DNA of 64,000 nucleotides from JAMQKA01 sp031569985 (GTDB taxonomy: Bacteria; Bacteroidota; Rhodothermia; Balneolales; Balneolaceae): NCBI RefSeq assembly GCF_031569985.1, contig NZ_JAMQKA010000030.1, positions 6,982 through 70,981 of the forward strand. The letters are read 5' to 3'. Made by a program: the position numbers and the translations under genes. Each line of letters begins with the position of its first letter. Position 1 is the stretch's first letter. The notes beneath the pieces were generated by a model. It was given only the letters and a program-made list of their open reading frames with translations, did no database searches and was not told the origin of the DNA. Positions 34,086 through 45,600 of this stretch are shown here, one piece after another.

Positions 34086-37000
34086 ATGGAAAAACACGTA
34101 TACAGAAAACTAGCCTACCTATTGGGGAAGATGATCCCAATAGGGATATTAGTTGGCTTGCTGGCCTTACCAGGCTTGGCACAAGCCCAGGAAACTGTTA
34201 TAGGTATTGTAACAGATGCCACTAACGGTGAAACAATGCCTGGTGTAAATATTGTAGTGAAAGGCACTGCAACCGGTACCTCCACCGATGGGGAAGGGCG
34301 ATTTGAGCTCGATGTACCTTCTCTAAATGACACACTTGTCGTGTCATTCGTTGGGTTTACGCGCCAGGAAGTCCCAATTAACGGGCGTACAAACATTGAT
34401 ATCTCATTACAGCCTGAGACCTTTACCGGGGAGGAAATCTTTGTTACCGGGTATTCTTCTCAGCGCCAATCCGATATTACGGGTGCTGTTTCTGGGGTTG
34501 AAGTAGATGACATGAATAAAATAACATCTGCGAATTTCCTTGAAAAAATGAAGGGTCGTATTTCGGGTGTTCAGGTGGAATCAAATGGATCACCGGGGTC
34601 ACGCAGCACAGTTCGTATTCGCGGTGTTAGTTCGTTCCAAAATAATGATCCGTTATACATTATTGATGGAACACCGATCCAGGGCGACTACAACAACTTC
34701 TTGAATCCCAGTGATATTGAGTCCATGCAGGTTCTGAAAGATGCATCTGCTGCTTCTATTTATGGAGCACGGGCCAGTAATGGTGTAGTTATTATTACTA
34801 CCAAAAAAGGTACGCCGGGCGATACACAGGTATCTATGAACGCTAGTTGGGGTGTGGCAACACCTGTAAAAGGATACGATGATTTCCTCATCCAGGATCC
34901 ATTTGCTTATCACGAGGTAATCAAACGCAGTCATGACAATGCCGGTCTTTCAACACCGACCAATATATATGGTGATCCCAACAACCCGTCAATTCCCAAT
35001 TATATCTGGCCTAATGATGGGACAAACCAAACTAATGACTTGTCACAATTTGGGTTGACAGAAGAGGACTTTGAAGTATGCAACTGTGATAACCTGATAA
35101 TGCCGGCCAGTCAGGGTACGAACTGGTGGGATGAGCTTTTTAGTCCGGCACTAACTCAGAATTACAACCTCAATATTTCTGGTGGTACCGAGGGCGCTAC
35201 CTATAACGTATCGTTCAACTATTATGATCAGGATGGTACCATGAAGTACAATTATTACAAAAAAGGTTCTATCCGTGTTAATACTCAGTTTGAGGCTGGT
35301 ATTTTTACGTTTGGTGAGAACGCCTCTTTTACCGTTGATCAAACCACTGGAGGAATGCAGTCTGGTGATATGGGAGAGGATACCCCTGTTGGACAGCTCA
35401 TTAAAATGCAGCCGATTATTCCCGTTCATGCAATAAATGGACAGTATTTCGGTGGAGCAAAAGCAAATACACTAGGGAACGGAAGTAACCCTATAGCCCA
35501 GGTGTGGAAAAACAGGAACGATGTTACGGAATCAAACCAGTTCGTAGGTAACGCATTTGTCACGGCAGCTCTGTATGAAGGGCTTGAGTTCAAGTCCAGC
35601 TTGGGATTTAATGTTGGGCGATTGAGAAATGAAGATTTCGCGCTCCCAACACCGGAAAATTCTGAGCCCAATTCAGTTACCTCTCTTGGGGAAGGTTATG
35701 ATATATATACTAACTGGACCTGGAGTAACACCCTGACATATGTGACTACGTTGGGCCAAAATCATAATTTAAATGCATTGGCAGGAGCTGAGGCGAATAG
35801 AAGCAATGACCGATTTTTCGATGGTTCAATGGCGGGATATATAACCGATAATCCCAACGCCCGGTATATCCAGGATGCTCTTGGGGATCCGGCAACCAAG
35901 AATGTAAGCACGAGTGGTGGCTTCAATACGCTGCTATCCTATTTCGGGAAAGTGGATTATAACTACGCTCAGAAATATTATCTGAGTGCCACGATTCGTC
36001 GCGATGGTTCTTCCCGTCTTGGATCAACTAACCAATGGGGTACCTTCCCAGCTTTTAGTATTGGTTGGAGAGTTTCCGAGGAATCATTCATGCAGGGACT
36101 GGACGTCTTGGATGACTTGAAACTGCGAGCCGCCTATGGTGTGACTGGTAACCAGCAAATTCCTACCGGCCGTACTGTTGACCAGTTTGGCGGTAGCACA
36201 GGTAGTACTTTCTATGATATTACCGGTTCCAATAGCGGTATTGCGCAAGGTTTCCGGAAAACGGATATTGGTAATGACGATCTAAAATGGGAGGAAAATG
36301 TTTCCTATAACTTTGGAATCGATGCCGAATTTTTGGGTGGTCGATTAAATTTTGTGCTTGACCTGTATCAACGCGAAGTGGATGATCTTCTCTTTAACCC
36401 GGCCATCCCAGCGACCCAGGGTAATGCTTCTGCCCCATGGCGAAATGTTGGTAAAATGCGCAATACAGGAATTGATGTTTCTCTTGGGTATAGAGGAACA
36501 ATTAGTAATGATCTCACCTGGAACATTAACGTAAACGGTAGTCATTACAAAAATGAGATTGTTCACATTGCCGGAGATCAGGATTTCTTCTTTGGTCCGG
36601 AAACAGGGCGACAAGATATATTGAATATAAATCAGCTCGGTTATTCAATCGGTAGTTTCTACGGATTTAAAACCGACGGAATATTCCAAAATCAGGCAGA
36701 AGTGGACACCCATGTTAGCCAGGACGGTGCAGCACCGGGCCGGTTCCGTTTTGTGGATGTTAATGATGATGGGCAAATTACCGCGGCCGACCGTACAATC
36801 ATTGGTAGCTACCATCCCGACTTTACCGGTGGTCTCAACCTTGGATTGCAATGGAAAAATTGGGACTTCAATACCTTCCTGTTCGCATCTATTGGTAATG
36901 ACATATTCGACCTTACCAAGGAGTTTACGGTATTCCGATTGTTTAATACGAACGTGCGCAGAGACCTATTGACCGAATCGGCTGTTGTTGAAAACGGTGA

Positions 37001-37343
37001 GGTTCAAAATCCGGGTGCACGGTATCCGCAATTGGATCAGAACGATCAGTTCTCAAACTCGTATAGTGATTTTTATGTGGAAGATGCATCGTACCTGCGC
37101 ATGCAGAACATAGAAATTGGTTATAATGTACCGGTTGATATTTTACCTGGTCTTTCAAATATGAGAATGTACGTTCAGGCCCAGAATCTCTTCACAATCA
37201 CGGGTTATCGTAATGTTGACCCGAACTTGCCTTCAATACCAACAGGTGACAATGTAGATGCAAGTGACCAGTTACGAGGAGTTGACCGCGGAACGTATCC
37301 CAATAACCGCATTTTCTCATTCGGCATTAATGCGAGCTTTTAA
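34086..37343 (+). CDS. SusC/RagA-family TonB-linked outer-membrane protein
   Basis: This 1085-residue receptor has a signal peptide (ends near LAQAQE) and a carboxypeptidase-D-regulatory-like domain (about 35-115, IGIVTDATNGETMPGVNIVV). The plug has the family signature GVQVESNGSPGSRSTVRIRG, DPLYIIDGTPI and ASIYGARASNGVVIITTKKG. A 22-strand barrel ends in FSFGINASF. SusC proteins form a TonB-driven pedal-bin complex with the SusD lipoprotein. The next gene is susD, 46 bp on, so both are in one operon. The cargo is not deducible, and the operators suggest a sugar-type inducer. Confidence 0.95.
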   Translation: MEKHVYRKLAYLLGKMIPIGILVGLLALPGLAQAQETVIGIVTDATNGETMPGVNIVVKGTATGTSTDGEGRFELDVPSLNDTLVVSFVGFTRQEVPINGRTNIDISLQPETFTGEEIFVTGYSSQRQSDITGAVSGVEVDDMNKITSANFLEKMKGRISGVQVESNGSPGSRSTVRIRGVSSFQNNDPLYIIDGTPIQGDYNNFLNPSDIESMQVLKDASAASIYGARASNGVVIITTKKGTPGDTQVSMNASWGVATPVKGYDDFLIQDPFAYHEVIKRSHDNAGLSTPTNIYGDPNNPSIPNYIWPNDGTNQTNDLSQFGLTEEDFEVCNCDNLIMPASQGTNWWDELFSPALTQNYNLNISGGTEGATYNVSFNYYDQDGTMKYNYYKKGSIRVNTQFEAGIFTFGENASFTVDQTTGGMQSGDMGEDTPVGQLIKMQPIIPVHAINGQYFGGAKANTLGNGSNPIAQVWKNRNDVTESNQFVGNAFVTAALYEGLEFKSSLGFNVGRLRNEDFALPTPENSEPNSVTSLGEGYDIYTNWTWSNTLTYVTTLGQNHNLNALAGAEANRSNDRFFDGSMAGYITDNPNARYIQDALGDPATKNVSTSGGFNTLLSYFGKVDYNYAQKYYLSATIRRDGSSRLGSTNQWGTFPAFSIGWRVSEESFMQGLDVLDDLKLRAAYGVTGNQQIPTGRTVDQFGGSTGSTFYDITGSNSGIAQGFRKTDIGNDDLKWEENVSYNFGIDAEFLGGRLNFVLDLYQREVDDLLFNPAIPATQGNASAPWRNVGKMRNTGIDVSLGYRGTISNDLTWNINVNGSHYKNEIVHIAGDQDFFFGPETGRQDILNINQLGYSIGSFYGFKTDGIFQNQAEVDTHVSQDGAAPGRFRFVDVNDDGQITAADRTIIGSYHPDFTGGLNLGLQWKNWDFNTFLFASIGNDIFDLTKEFTVFRLFNTNVRRDLLTESAVVENGEVQNPGARYPQLDQNDQFSNSYSDFYVEDASYLRMQNIEIGYNVPVDILPGLSNMRMYVQAQNLFTITGYRNVDPNLPSIPTGDNVDASDQLRGVDRGTYPNNRIFSFGINASF

Positions 37344-37389
37344 TAAGGAATTGAAATAATCAATTGCAGAGACTAAACATTTAGAAATT

Positions 37390-39123
37390 ATGGAAACAAT
37401 AAAAAGATTACTTGGAGTAGTTGGAACAGCGCTGCTGGTAGCTATTACCATCTATGCCTGTGACTCTGATTCGTTTTTAGACAGTCCAGCGCAAGGGACA
37501 CTTAGTTCCGATGTGTTAGCTAACCAGAACGGTGTGGAAGGTAACCTAATTTCGGCCTATGCCATGCTTGATGGATATGGTGATTATGGGGGATGGGGCA
37601 CTGCCGCCAGTAATTGGGTTTTTGGCAGCGTTTCATCAGATAATGCATACAAAGGTTCAGAACCCGGTGACCAACAACCGATCACTGATGTTGAATTCTA
37701 TCAGTGGAGTACGACGGGAACCGATGGGTATGTTAATGACAAGTGGACCTCTACCTACGATGCGATTAACCGAGCGAATGCAACATTAGAACTGTTGGCT
37801 TCTGTGGAAGAAATATCAGACAGCGATCGGCAGCGTATCCAGGGAGAAGCGCAATTCTTACGTGCTCATTACCACTTCGAGGCGTGGAAAATGTGGAAAA
37901 ATATTCCCTATTACACGCAGGGCGATGCAGATTTCCGTAAGCCCAACACTGGTGTAAATCCAATAGAAAATGTAATTGCTGATCTTGATTCAGCAATTGC
38001 TGCACTCCCTACTTCACAAAGTGATATTGGACGAGTGACCGAGTGGACCGCCAAAGCCTACAAAGGTCGGGTGTTGGCTTATACCGACCAATGGGATGCG
38101 GCATTGTCGGTTCTCAGAGATGTCGAGCAAAATGGTCCGTATGCCCTGGCAGATAATTTTCACGATGTGTTTTCAGCGGCAGATGACAATACCTCAGAAA
38201 CCATCCTGGCATACCAGGCATCGTCTAATGACGGTGATGACGATGGAGACAATGGAAACTATTCAGATCGTCTGAACTTTCCTCACAGCGGTAGTCCATT
38301 TGGTTGCTGTGGATTCCATCAGCCATCGCAAAACTTGGTGAATGCCTTCAAAGTGGATAGCGACGGGCTCCCACTTCCGTTATCATCTCCGAACAGTTGG
38401 AATGACGATGACGATAACTTTGCTGCGGGAGATATGACACCGGTAGACCCACGTATAGACTGGACCGTCGGTCGAGATGGTGTTCCATTTTTAGACTGGG
38501 GTAACCATGCATCCGGTTGGATTCGTGACCGTGCCTGGGCAGGTCCCTATAGTGCCAAGAAAACCGTATGGGAGAAAGCTACTGAAGCAGGTAGCTCTGT
38601 GGGCTGGTCCAGCTTCCAGCTGCACTCGCAAAACTTACATCTGTATCGATATGCAGACATGTTACTGCTTCTTGCCGAGGCTGAAATTGAGTCGAGTAAT
38701 GGTTCACTTGAAAATGCCCGGGATATCGTAAATCGTATTCGCACACGTGCCGGACAAGCTGCACAGGGGCCAACGGATAATATCGAGGTTCCGATTGATG
38801 ATCCATCAATTACATGGGCGAATTACGAAATCGGTACATATGACACGCCTTGGACTGATCCAGATGCAGCACGGGCCGCTGTTCGAATGGAACGTCGACT
38901 TGAACTGGCGATGGAAGGCCATCGTTATTTCGATCTCCGCCGCTGGGGTATGGCCCAAGAGGTACTTAATAATTACCTGTCTGTTGAAGAGACCCGGCGT
39001 GAGTATCTTACAGGATCCGACCAGTACAGCGATCGAAATAATCTTTACCCAATACCTTCATTCCAAATTGAGCTGAGTACGGTAGACGGTGAAGAGCGTT
39101 TAGTACAAAATCCAGGTTGGTAA
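37390..39123 (+). CDS. SusD/RagB-family nutrient-binding lipoprotein
   Basis: A 577-residue surface lipoprotein with signal LLVAITIYACDSDSFLDSPA. The SusD fold is shown by the N-terminal helical TPR-like part (GEAQFLRAHYHFEAWKMW, EWTAKAYKGRVLAY) and the C-terminal hallmark segments LHLYRYADMLLLLAEAEIES and MERRLELAMEGHRYFDLRRWG. It caps the SusC barrel and binds the substrate first. It is co-transcribed with susC. A strong hairpin terminator follows, but downstream lipoprotein genes continue on the same strand. Confidence 0.95.
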   Translation: METIKRLLGVVGTALLVAITIYACDSDSFLDSPAQGTLSSDVLANQNGVEGNLISAYAMLDGYGDYGGWGTAASNWVFGSVSSDNAYKGSEPGDQQPITDVEFYQWSTTGTDGYVNDKWTSTYDAINRANATLELLASVEEISDSDRQRIQGEAQFLRAHYHFEAWKMWKNIPYYTQGDADFRKPNTGVNPIENVIADLDSAIAALPTSQSDIGRVTEWTAKAYKGRVLAYTDQWDAALSVLRDVEQNGPYALADNFHDVFSAADDNTSETILAYQASSNDGDDDGDNGNYSDRLNFPHSGSPFGCCGFHQPSQNLVNAFKVDSDGLPLPLSSPNSWNDDDDNFAAGDMTPVDPRIDWTVGRDGVPFLDWGNHASGWIRDRAWAGPYSAKKTVWEKATEAGSSVGWSSFQLHSQNLHLYRYADMLLLLAEAEIESSNGSLENARDIVNRIRTRAGQAAQGPTDNIEVPIDDPSITWANYEIGTYDTPWTDPDAARAAVRMERRLELAMEGHRYFDLRRWGMAQEVLNNYLSVEETRREYLTGSDQYSDRNNLYPIPSFQIELSTVDGEERLVQNPGW

Positions 39124-39143
39124 TATCCTGACTTATATTATTG

Positions 39144-39186
39144 AATCCCGGAAAGTGAGTCATTCACTTTCCGGGATTTTTTTTAA
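39144..39186 (+). terminator. Rho-independent terminator after susD
   Basis: A perfect 15-bp stem (39144-39158 with 39164-39178), a 5-base loop and at least seven Ts lie 20 bp after the susD stop. Confidence 0.92.
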
Positions 39187-39352
39187 TATGATTTTGAATA
39201 GGCAAGGCGGCTTATTTACTTTTTTGATATTATAACCTGAACACAATTTGGGCTCGTTTGTCTGCCTGCCAGTAATCATGTTTCTATTTAATCTGCAACT
39301 TTCCAAGAAATGTATATGAATTGCGTCATTTTTGAATGGAACAAAATTACCT

Positions 39353-42300
39353 ATGTGTAAAAAGTTTTTCCTATTAGTTACTACCGTTTTACTACTTATT
39401 GCCTGCACCAAGAACGATAATATCCCGGAAAACCCGTTTTTTGCCGAGTTAAATAGTGAGGATACGGGCATAACTTTTTCAAATGAGATTACTCCTGCCC
39501 AGGATTTCAACATTTTTAACTATCGAAATTTTTATAACGGGGGAGGCGTAGCTGTCGGGGATATAAACAATGACAGCCTGCCCGACCTCTATTTTACGGC
39601 GAACCAGGGAGCAAATAGATTATATCTGAACCAAGGGAATTTTCAATTTAAGGATATTACTGAATCTGCGGGCGTTTCTGGCAGTCGCCCATGGACTACC
39701 GGGGTAACTATGGCCGACGTGAACGGGGATGGTCTCCTGGATATCTATGTGCTCAATTCTGCAGATATGGAGGGAAATAGACGACAAAACGAATTGTTTA
39801 TTAACCGTGGCGACCTGACCTTTGATGAACAAGCTGCCAAATACAACCTCGATGACAACGCCTTTTCCGTCCACGCTTCATTTTTTGATTACGACCAAGA
39901 CGGGGACGTCGACTGCTACCTGGTAAACAATAGTTTTCAAGGCACTGGCCCAAACATGCGCCGCTTGCTTCAACAGTCAAGAGAAGGTATAAGTGAGATG
40001 GGCGGTGACAAGCTTTTAAGAAATGATAACGGTGTTTTTACTGATGTCTCCCAGGAAGCTGGAATTTACCAGGGGGAGATCGGGTTTGGCCTGGGTGCTA
40101 TCGTTGGTGACGTAGACCATGATTTTTTGCCGGATATCTACGTAAGCAATGATTTTTGGGAGCGGGACTACTTGTATATCAACCAGGGAGATGGCCAATT
40201 TTCGGAAGAGCTTACCGCCCGGACCAGCCATGTATCTCAGTCCAGCATGGGGAGTGATATTGGCGATATCAACAATGACGGCAGCATGGATATTTTTACC
40301 ACGGACATGCTGCCCACCGATGCCTCCCGTATAAAGACGATGACCGTGTTTGAGGATTATCGCCCTGAAAATATAAATTACCGCAGCAGCTACCACTACC
40401 AATATGTGCAAAACACGCTGCAGCTCAACAACGGGAACGGCACCTTTAGCGAAATCGGCTTCCTGGCTGGTGTGGCGGCGACTGACTGGAGCTGGGGCGC
40501 CCTGATGTTTGACTTCAGTAACAACGGTTGGAAGGACATTTTTGTCAGTAACGGCATCTACCGGGATGTAACGGATAAGGATTTCCGTAATTTTATCCAG
40601 GATAGGAGTAACATCGCCCGTATTGTCCGGGAACGCGGGGAGTTTGATATCCTGGATTTCCTGGAGCGACTACCGAGCCAGAAAATTAAAAACAGTGCAT
40701 TTACCAATAACGGCGACAAAACATTCACCCATCATTCAGATTCACTGGGATTCTACCAGCCTACTTTTAGCAATGGAGCTGCGTATGGGGATCTGGATAA
40801 CGACGGTGATCTGGATCTCGTGGTTAATAACCTCCAAAGTGAAGCCTCTGTATTTCGAAATGACTCAGATAAATACCGAGAGCACAATTATTTAAAAGTG
40901 GCTTTCAGGGGGAAGGAGGAGAACAGTTTTGGCATCGGCGCGCACGTTACACTATTTGCAAACGGCAAGAAGCAGGTAGCCCAAAATATGACCTCCCGGA
41001 GTTTTCAAAGTTCAGTTCCTGCAGAAGTTCACTTTGGACTTGGAAAAATATCACAGGTGGATTCATTAGTTGTGGTCTGGCCGGATCACCGTATGCAGAC
41101 TTTGTACCGGGTGGAAGCAAACCAAAAAGTTACGCTGAACCAGTCAGAGGCCACCCGAAAATTTCAAGCCACTTCACGCAAAGAGCAGGTGCCGATAATT
41201 AAGGATGTGACTGAAGACGTAATAACGGGGGATATCTCGCACCAGGAAAATGACTATACGGACTTTGATGGTGATCCGTTGCTTCCCCACACCTTAGGTG
41301 CACGAGGGCCCATCCTGGAAGAGGGAGATATTAATGGAGATGGATTTGAAGATCTATTTATCACCGCCTCGCTGGAAGTTTCCGACAAGCTTTTCCTCCA
41401 AAATGCTGACGGCACATTTCGTCCTTACATCAGTGCGGACATCATACGGGATGGAACACATGAAAGTACTGCGGCCGAGCTGCTTGACATAGATAGCGAC
41501 GGTGATCTCGACCTGGTGGTTGGGAATGGGGGAAATCAGATCGATTTGAACTCCCCGCACAATCGGCTGCGGGCCTATGAAAATGATGGGCAGGGAAACT
41601 TTACCAACATATCCCGCACAATGCCCGAAATCCGCGTCGATGCCTCGACTATAAAGGCTGAGGATTTCAATGGAGATGGGAACGTGGATCTGTTTGTTGG
41701 GGCTCGTGTAATTCCCAAAGAATATGGAGCCGATCCCCGAAGCTATCTATTTCGGAATGACGGGAAAGGCAATTTAACCGATGTCACCCCCGAGAGGCTG
41801 AAGAGAGCAGGCATGGTAACGGAAGCAATATGGACGGATTATGATGCCGATGGAGATAATGACCTGGTCGTAGTGGGCGAATGGATGCCGGTGATGTTTT
41901 TCAACAACAATAACGGGATCCTTGAATTTGATTATTCGCTGGAGCAGAGCCGGGGATGGTGGAACACGATTAAAGAGGCCGACCTGGACGGTGACGGCGA
42001 TTCAGACTACGTACTGGGCAACTGGGGATTAAATTCAAAATTCAGTGCATCCCCCGAGCGCCCACTTTCTCTGCACGTCAACGACTTCAACAACAGGGGA
42101 AATAGTGAGTACATTATTACCACCTACCAACGTGGCGACGACACGCCCTACCCCTTTTCCACATACCAGGACCTGCTTCAACAGATGCCGTTTTTGAAGG
42201 AGAGAATCCCCGACCATCATTCCTATGCGGAAAAAACCTATGAAGAGCTTTTTACACCGGAAGAACGGGAGGGCACGGCTACAAAACAGGTAACGACCCT

Positions 42301-42655
42301 ACACACTTCGATACTCGTAAACAACGGTGGAGAATTTGAACTGAGGCCGTTGCCTGTTGAAGCCCAGGTGTCGCCTGTATATGGAGTTATAGCAAGAGAT
42401 TTCAATATCGATGGAACAACAGATCTGCTTTTACTGGGGAATATGCACGGGTTAAAACCGGAAGTGGGTCGCCTGGCAAATAATTACGGGGTCTTCCTAT
42501 TGAACCACGGTGATTTGAACTATGAATTTATGCCATACAATAAAACCGGGGTTACGATTGAGGGTGAAGTCAGGGATGCCAAACAAATTGAAATAGGTGG
42601 AGAAAGTCACATCATTATTACCCGGAACGATGACAACCTGATGATCTTCAAGTAA
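39353..42655 (+). CDS. Giant FG-GAP/ASPIC-UnbV (CRTAC1-like) lipoprotein 1
   Basis: This 1100-residue protein starts at the ATG giving MCKKFFLLVTTVLLLIAC, with the lipid Cys at 18. Two blocks of FG-GAP/VCBS repeats with Ca-binding DxNxDGxxD loops are seen (for example VGDINNDSLPDLYFTANQ, DVNGDGLLDIYVL, DYDADGDNDLVVVG). Between them lies an ASPIC/UnbV domain (NYLKVAFRGKEENSFGIGA to VHFGLGKISQVDSLVVVWPD). It is expected on the outer membrane, probably surface-exposed. The molecular role of these SusCD-linked proteins is not established. The next gene, its paralogue, starts 20 bp later. Confidence 0.9.
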   Translation: MCKKFFLLVTTVLLLIACTKNDNIPENPFFAELNSEDTGITFSNEITPAQDFNIFNYRNFYNGGGVAVGDINNDSLPDLYFTANQGANRLYLNQGNFQFKDITESAGVSGSRPWTTGVTMADVNGDGLLDIYVLNSADMEGNRRQNELFINRGDLTFDEQAAKYNLDDNAFSVHASFFDYDQDGDVDCYLVNNSFQGTGPNMRRLLQQSREGISEMGGDKLLRNDNGVFTDVSQEAGIYQGEIGFGLGAIVGDVDHDFLPDIYVSNDFWERDYLYINQGDGQFSEELTARTSHVSQSSMGSDIGDINNDGSMDIFTTDMLPTDASRIKTMTVFEDYRPENINYRSSYHYQYVQNTLQLNNGNGTFSEIGFLAGVAATDWSWGALMFDFSNNGWKDIFVSNGIYRDVTDKDFRNFIQDRSNIARIVRERGEFDILDFLERLPSQKIKNSAFTNNGDKTFTHHSDSLGFYQPTFSNGAAYGDLDNDGDLDLVVNNLQSEASVFRNDSDKYREHNYLKVAFRGKEENSFGIGAHVTLFANGKKQVAQNMTSRSFQSSVPAEVHFGLGKISQVDSLVVVWPDHRMQTLYRVEANQKVTLNQSEATRKFQATSRKEQVPIIKDVTEDVITGDISHQENDYTDFDGDPLLPHTLGARGPILEEGDINGDGFEDLFITASLEVSDKLFLQNADGTFRPYISADIIRDGTHESTAAELLDIDSDGDLDLVVGNGGNQIDLNSPHNRLRAYENDGQGNFTNISRTMPEIRVDASTIKAEDFNGDGNVDLFVGARVIPKEYGADPRSYLFRNDGKGNLTDVTPERLKRAGMVTEAIWTDYDADGDNDLVVVGEWMPVMFFNNNNGILEFDYSLEQSRGWWNTIKEADLDGDGDSDYVLGNWGLNSKFSASPERPLSLHVNDFNNRGNSEYIITTYQRGDDTPYPFSTYQDLLQQMPFLKERIPDHHSYAEKTYEELFTPEEREGTATKQVTTLHTSILVNNGGEFELRPLPVEAQVSPVYGVIARDFNIDGTTDLLLLGNMHGLKPEVGRLANNYGVFLLNHGDLNYEFMPYNKTGVTIEGEVRDAKQIEIGGESHIIITRNDDNLMIFK

Positions 42656-42675
42656 TTTTAATAGTGATATTATTT

Positions 42676-45600
42676 ATGTGGATGGATGATTCTAATATTT
42701 GGGCGGTGCTTTGCTTGCTTGTATTGGCATTACTGCTGACCTCTTGCTCCGACGGGGAAACGCTTTTTGAACAGCTTCCTGCCGATCAAACAGGGATAAA
42801 TTTCAGCAACCGGGTAACATCCAGCGAAGATTTCAACATCATAAACTACACAAATATCTATAATGGTGGAGGAGTGGCCATAGCTGATTTTGACCAAAAT
42901 GGCCTCCAGGATCTCTTTTTTACCGGTAACCAAGTCCGCAATGAGCTGTACCTGAACCAGGGAGATTTCACCTTTACAAATGTTACTGAACAGGCGAATG
43001 TAGCCGGGGAAGAGCGGTGGAGTTCCGGCGTGGCCGCTGCTGATGTCAACGGGGACGGCCTGATGGACCTGTATGTCTGCGCAACAACCTATAATGAACC
43101 GGAAAGGCGCGCAAATCTCCTCTATATCAACCAGGGATTAAACGACCAGGGTGTGCCGGTGTTCAAGGAGATGTCCCGGCAATACAACCTGGCCGATACC
43201 ACCAATACCACCATGGCCGCATTTTTTGATTACGATCGGGATGGTGACCTAGACCTGTACCTGCTGGTCAACAAGTTCACCAGGAATAGCTCGATGGATC
43301 GTTACCACGAGAAGATGACCCAGGGGGAATCCGTGACGACTGATCGCCTGTACCGGAATGAAGGAGCGGATTCGCTGGGGCATCCTTATTTTCGTGATGT
43401 GAGCGATCAAGCGGGCATCCTGATGGAGGGCTTTGGACTGGGGGTGAATGTATCGGACCTCAACAAGGATGGCTGGCCGGATATCTATGTAGCCAACGAT
43501 TTCGTGACTAACGAAGTGGTGTATATGAATAACGGCGACGGGACCTTTACCGACAGGGCGGGAGAACTTTTCAAGCATACTGTGCACGCGTCGATGGGCA
43601 GCGATGTTGCCGACATCAACAATGATATGCACCCGGATGTGATGATGGTGGATATGCGGCCGGAGGATAATTACCGAAAGAAGACCATGCTGCAGCCCAA
43701 TGATTATTCTGCCTACATCAATAATGAAAAGTACGATTATGATTATCAGTATGTGAGAAATCAGCTGCAGGTGTACCAAGGCGACCATCCCGAAACCGGT
43801 TTGCCGCTGTACAGCGATGTGGGAATGTTTGCCGGAATCTCTGAGACCGACTGGAGCTGGACGCCCTCGGTTTCCGATTTTGACAATGACGGGCTTAGAG
43901 ATATTATTATCACGAATGGGTTCCCAAAGGATATCACCGACCATGACTTCGCCGATTACATTGAGGAGGTCTACAACTACCTTTCCCTGGATAAAATTTT
44001 GCAGCGAATTCCGTCGGTTAAACTCAGTAATTATGCCTTCAAGAATACAGGGGATCTGAAGTTTGAGGATGTGACGGCGGACTGGGGCATGAAGATACCT
44101 TCATTCTCAAACGGTGCAGCCCAGGTCGATCTCGACAATGACGGTGACCTGGATTACGTAGTGAGCAATATCAATGATTCCGCTTTTGTGTTTCGCAACC
44201 GGCAATCCGAGCTGAATCCCGAAACAAACAATTACCTGAGAGTTCGTTTTAACGGTCGGGGTCAAAATACAATGGGGCTCGGAGCTGTACTTGAGATTTC
44301 GTATGGCGACGGGAAGAGACAATACCACGAGCACACGACCTATCGTGGGTACCTTTCCAGCATTGAACCGATTGCCCATTTTGGGTTGGGAGAGGCAGAC
44401 ACTGTTGATCAGATGACCGTAACGTGGCGGGATGGAAGTGTTGAGCAACTCCAAAACATCCCGGCAAATCAGGTGCTTACTGTAGACGCCGCCAACGCTG
44501 CGAATCCGGAAAATACCGAGCTGAAACAGGCTTCAAAGGGAGAGTCGAACCCGCTTATGCAGGAAATTACCACCGAACGCGGTATCGACTACGTCCACAG
44601 GGAACATGATTTTAACGATTTTGGTGTACAACCGCTCCTTCTCCACAAGTTGTCGCAATATGGTCCGGGCCTTTCTGTGGGTGATGTGAACGGAGATGGC
44701 TTGGATGATCTCTATATCTCCGGGGCGTTTGAGTATAAGGGGACGTTCATGGTACAACAGCAGGACGGCACATTTCAGAATGAGGATTTATTGGAAGGAA
44801 ACAATCCCAAAAACCGGGAAGAGGAGATGGGTAGCCTGTTTTTTGATGCCGACGGGGATGGCGATCAAGATCTCTACATTACCAGTGGGGGATATGAGCA
44901 TGAATTTGGTGACCAGGCCTATCAAGACCGTCTCTTTATTAATGAAAATGGGCGCTTCCTGTTGGAAGAAGAGGCACTTCCCAACTACTTCAGGGCCAGT
45001 AGTTCGACGGTGAATGCGGCAGATTTTGACCGGGATGGGGACCTCGATCTTTTTGTCGGAGGCCGGGTGTATCCACATCAATATCCCAAGCCGGTAGACA
45101 GCTACCTTTTAGAGAATGTGACCGAGGAGGGGAATGTACAGTTCAAAAATGTAAACAGTGAAAAAGCGCCGGCCCTGAACAGTTTGGGGATGATTTCTGA
45201 TGCGCTGTGGACCGATTTTGACAATGACGGCTGGACTGATCTCATATTGGCAGGGGAATGGATGTCGCTGCGATTTCTTAAAAATGAGTCTGGAAAACTA
45301 ACGGATTTTACTCCAAAGACTGGTGTTGCTGACAAAAAAGGATGGTGGAACAGTATCTGTGGAGGAGACTTTGACAAGGACGGGGACACCGATTATGTCG
45401 CCGGTAATCTCGGGACCAATACTCATTTCAAGGCCAGCGATCAATACCCAGTTCGGATGTACGGCAATGATTTTGACAAGAATGGTGAATACGATGCAAT
45501 TCCGAGCGTCTATACGGAAAACCGTGAGGGAAAAATTGTGGAGGTGCCCTATCACGTAAAGCAAGATGTGCGCAAACAAATTCGCCCGGTGCACAGTATG

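Noticed and set aside
43249..43944. 231-codon minus-strand ORF rich in Ile/His/Val
   Set aside because: Mirror of repeated DNDGD calcium loops in the ASPIC/UnbV gene, an expected artefact.
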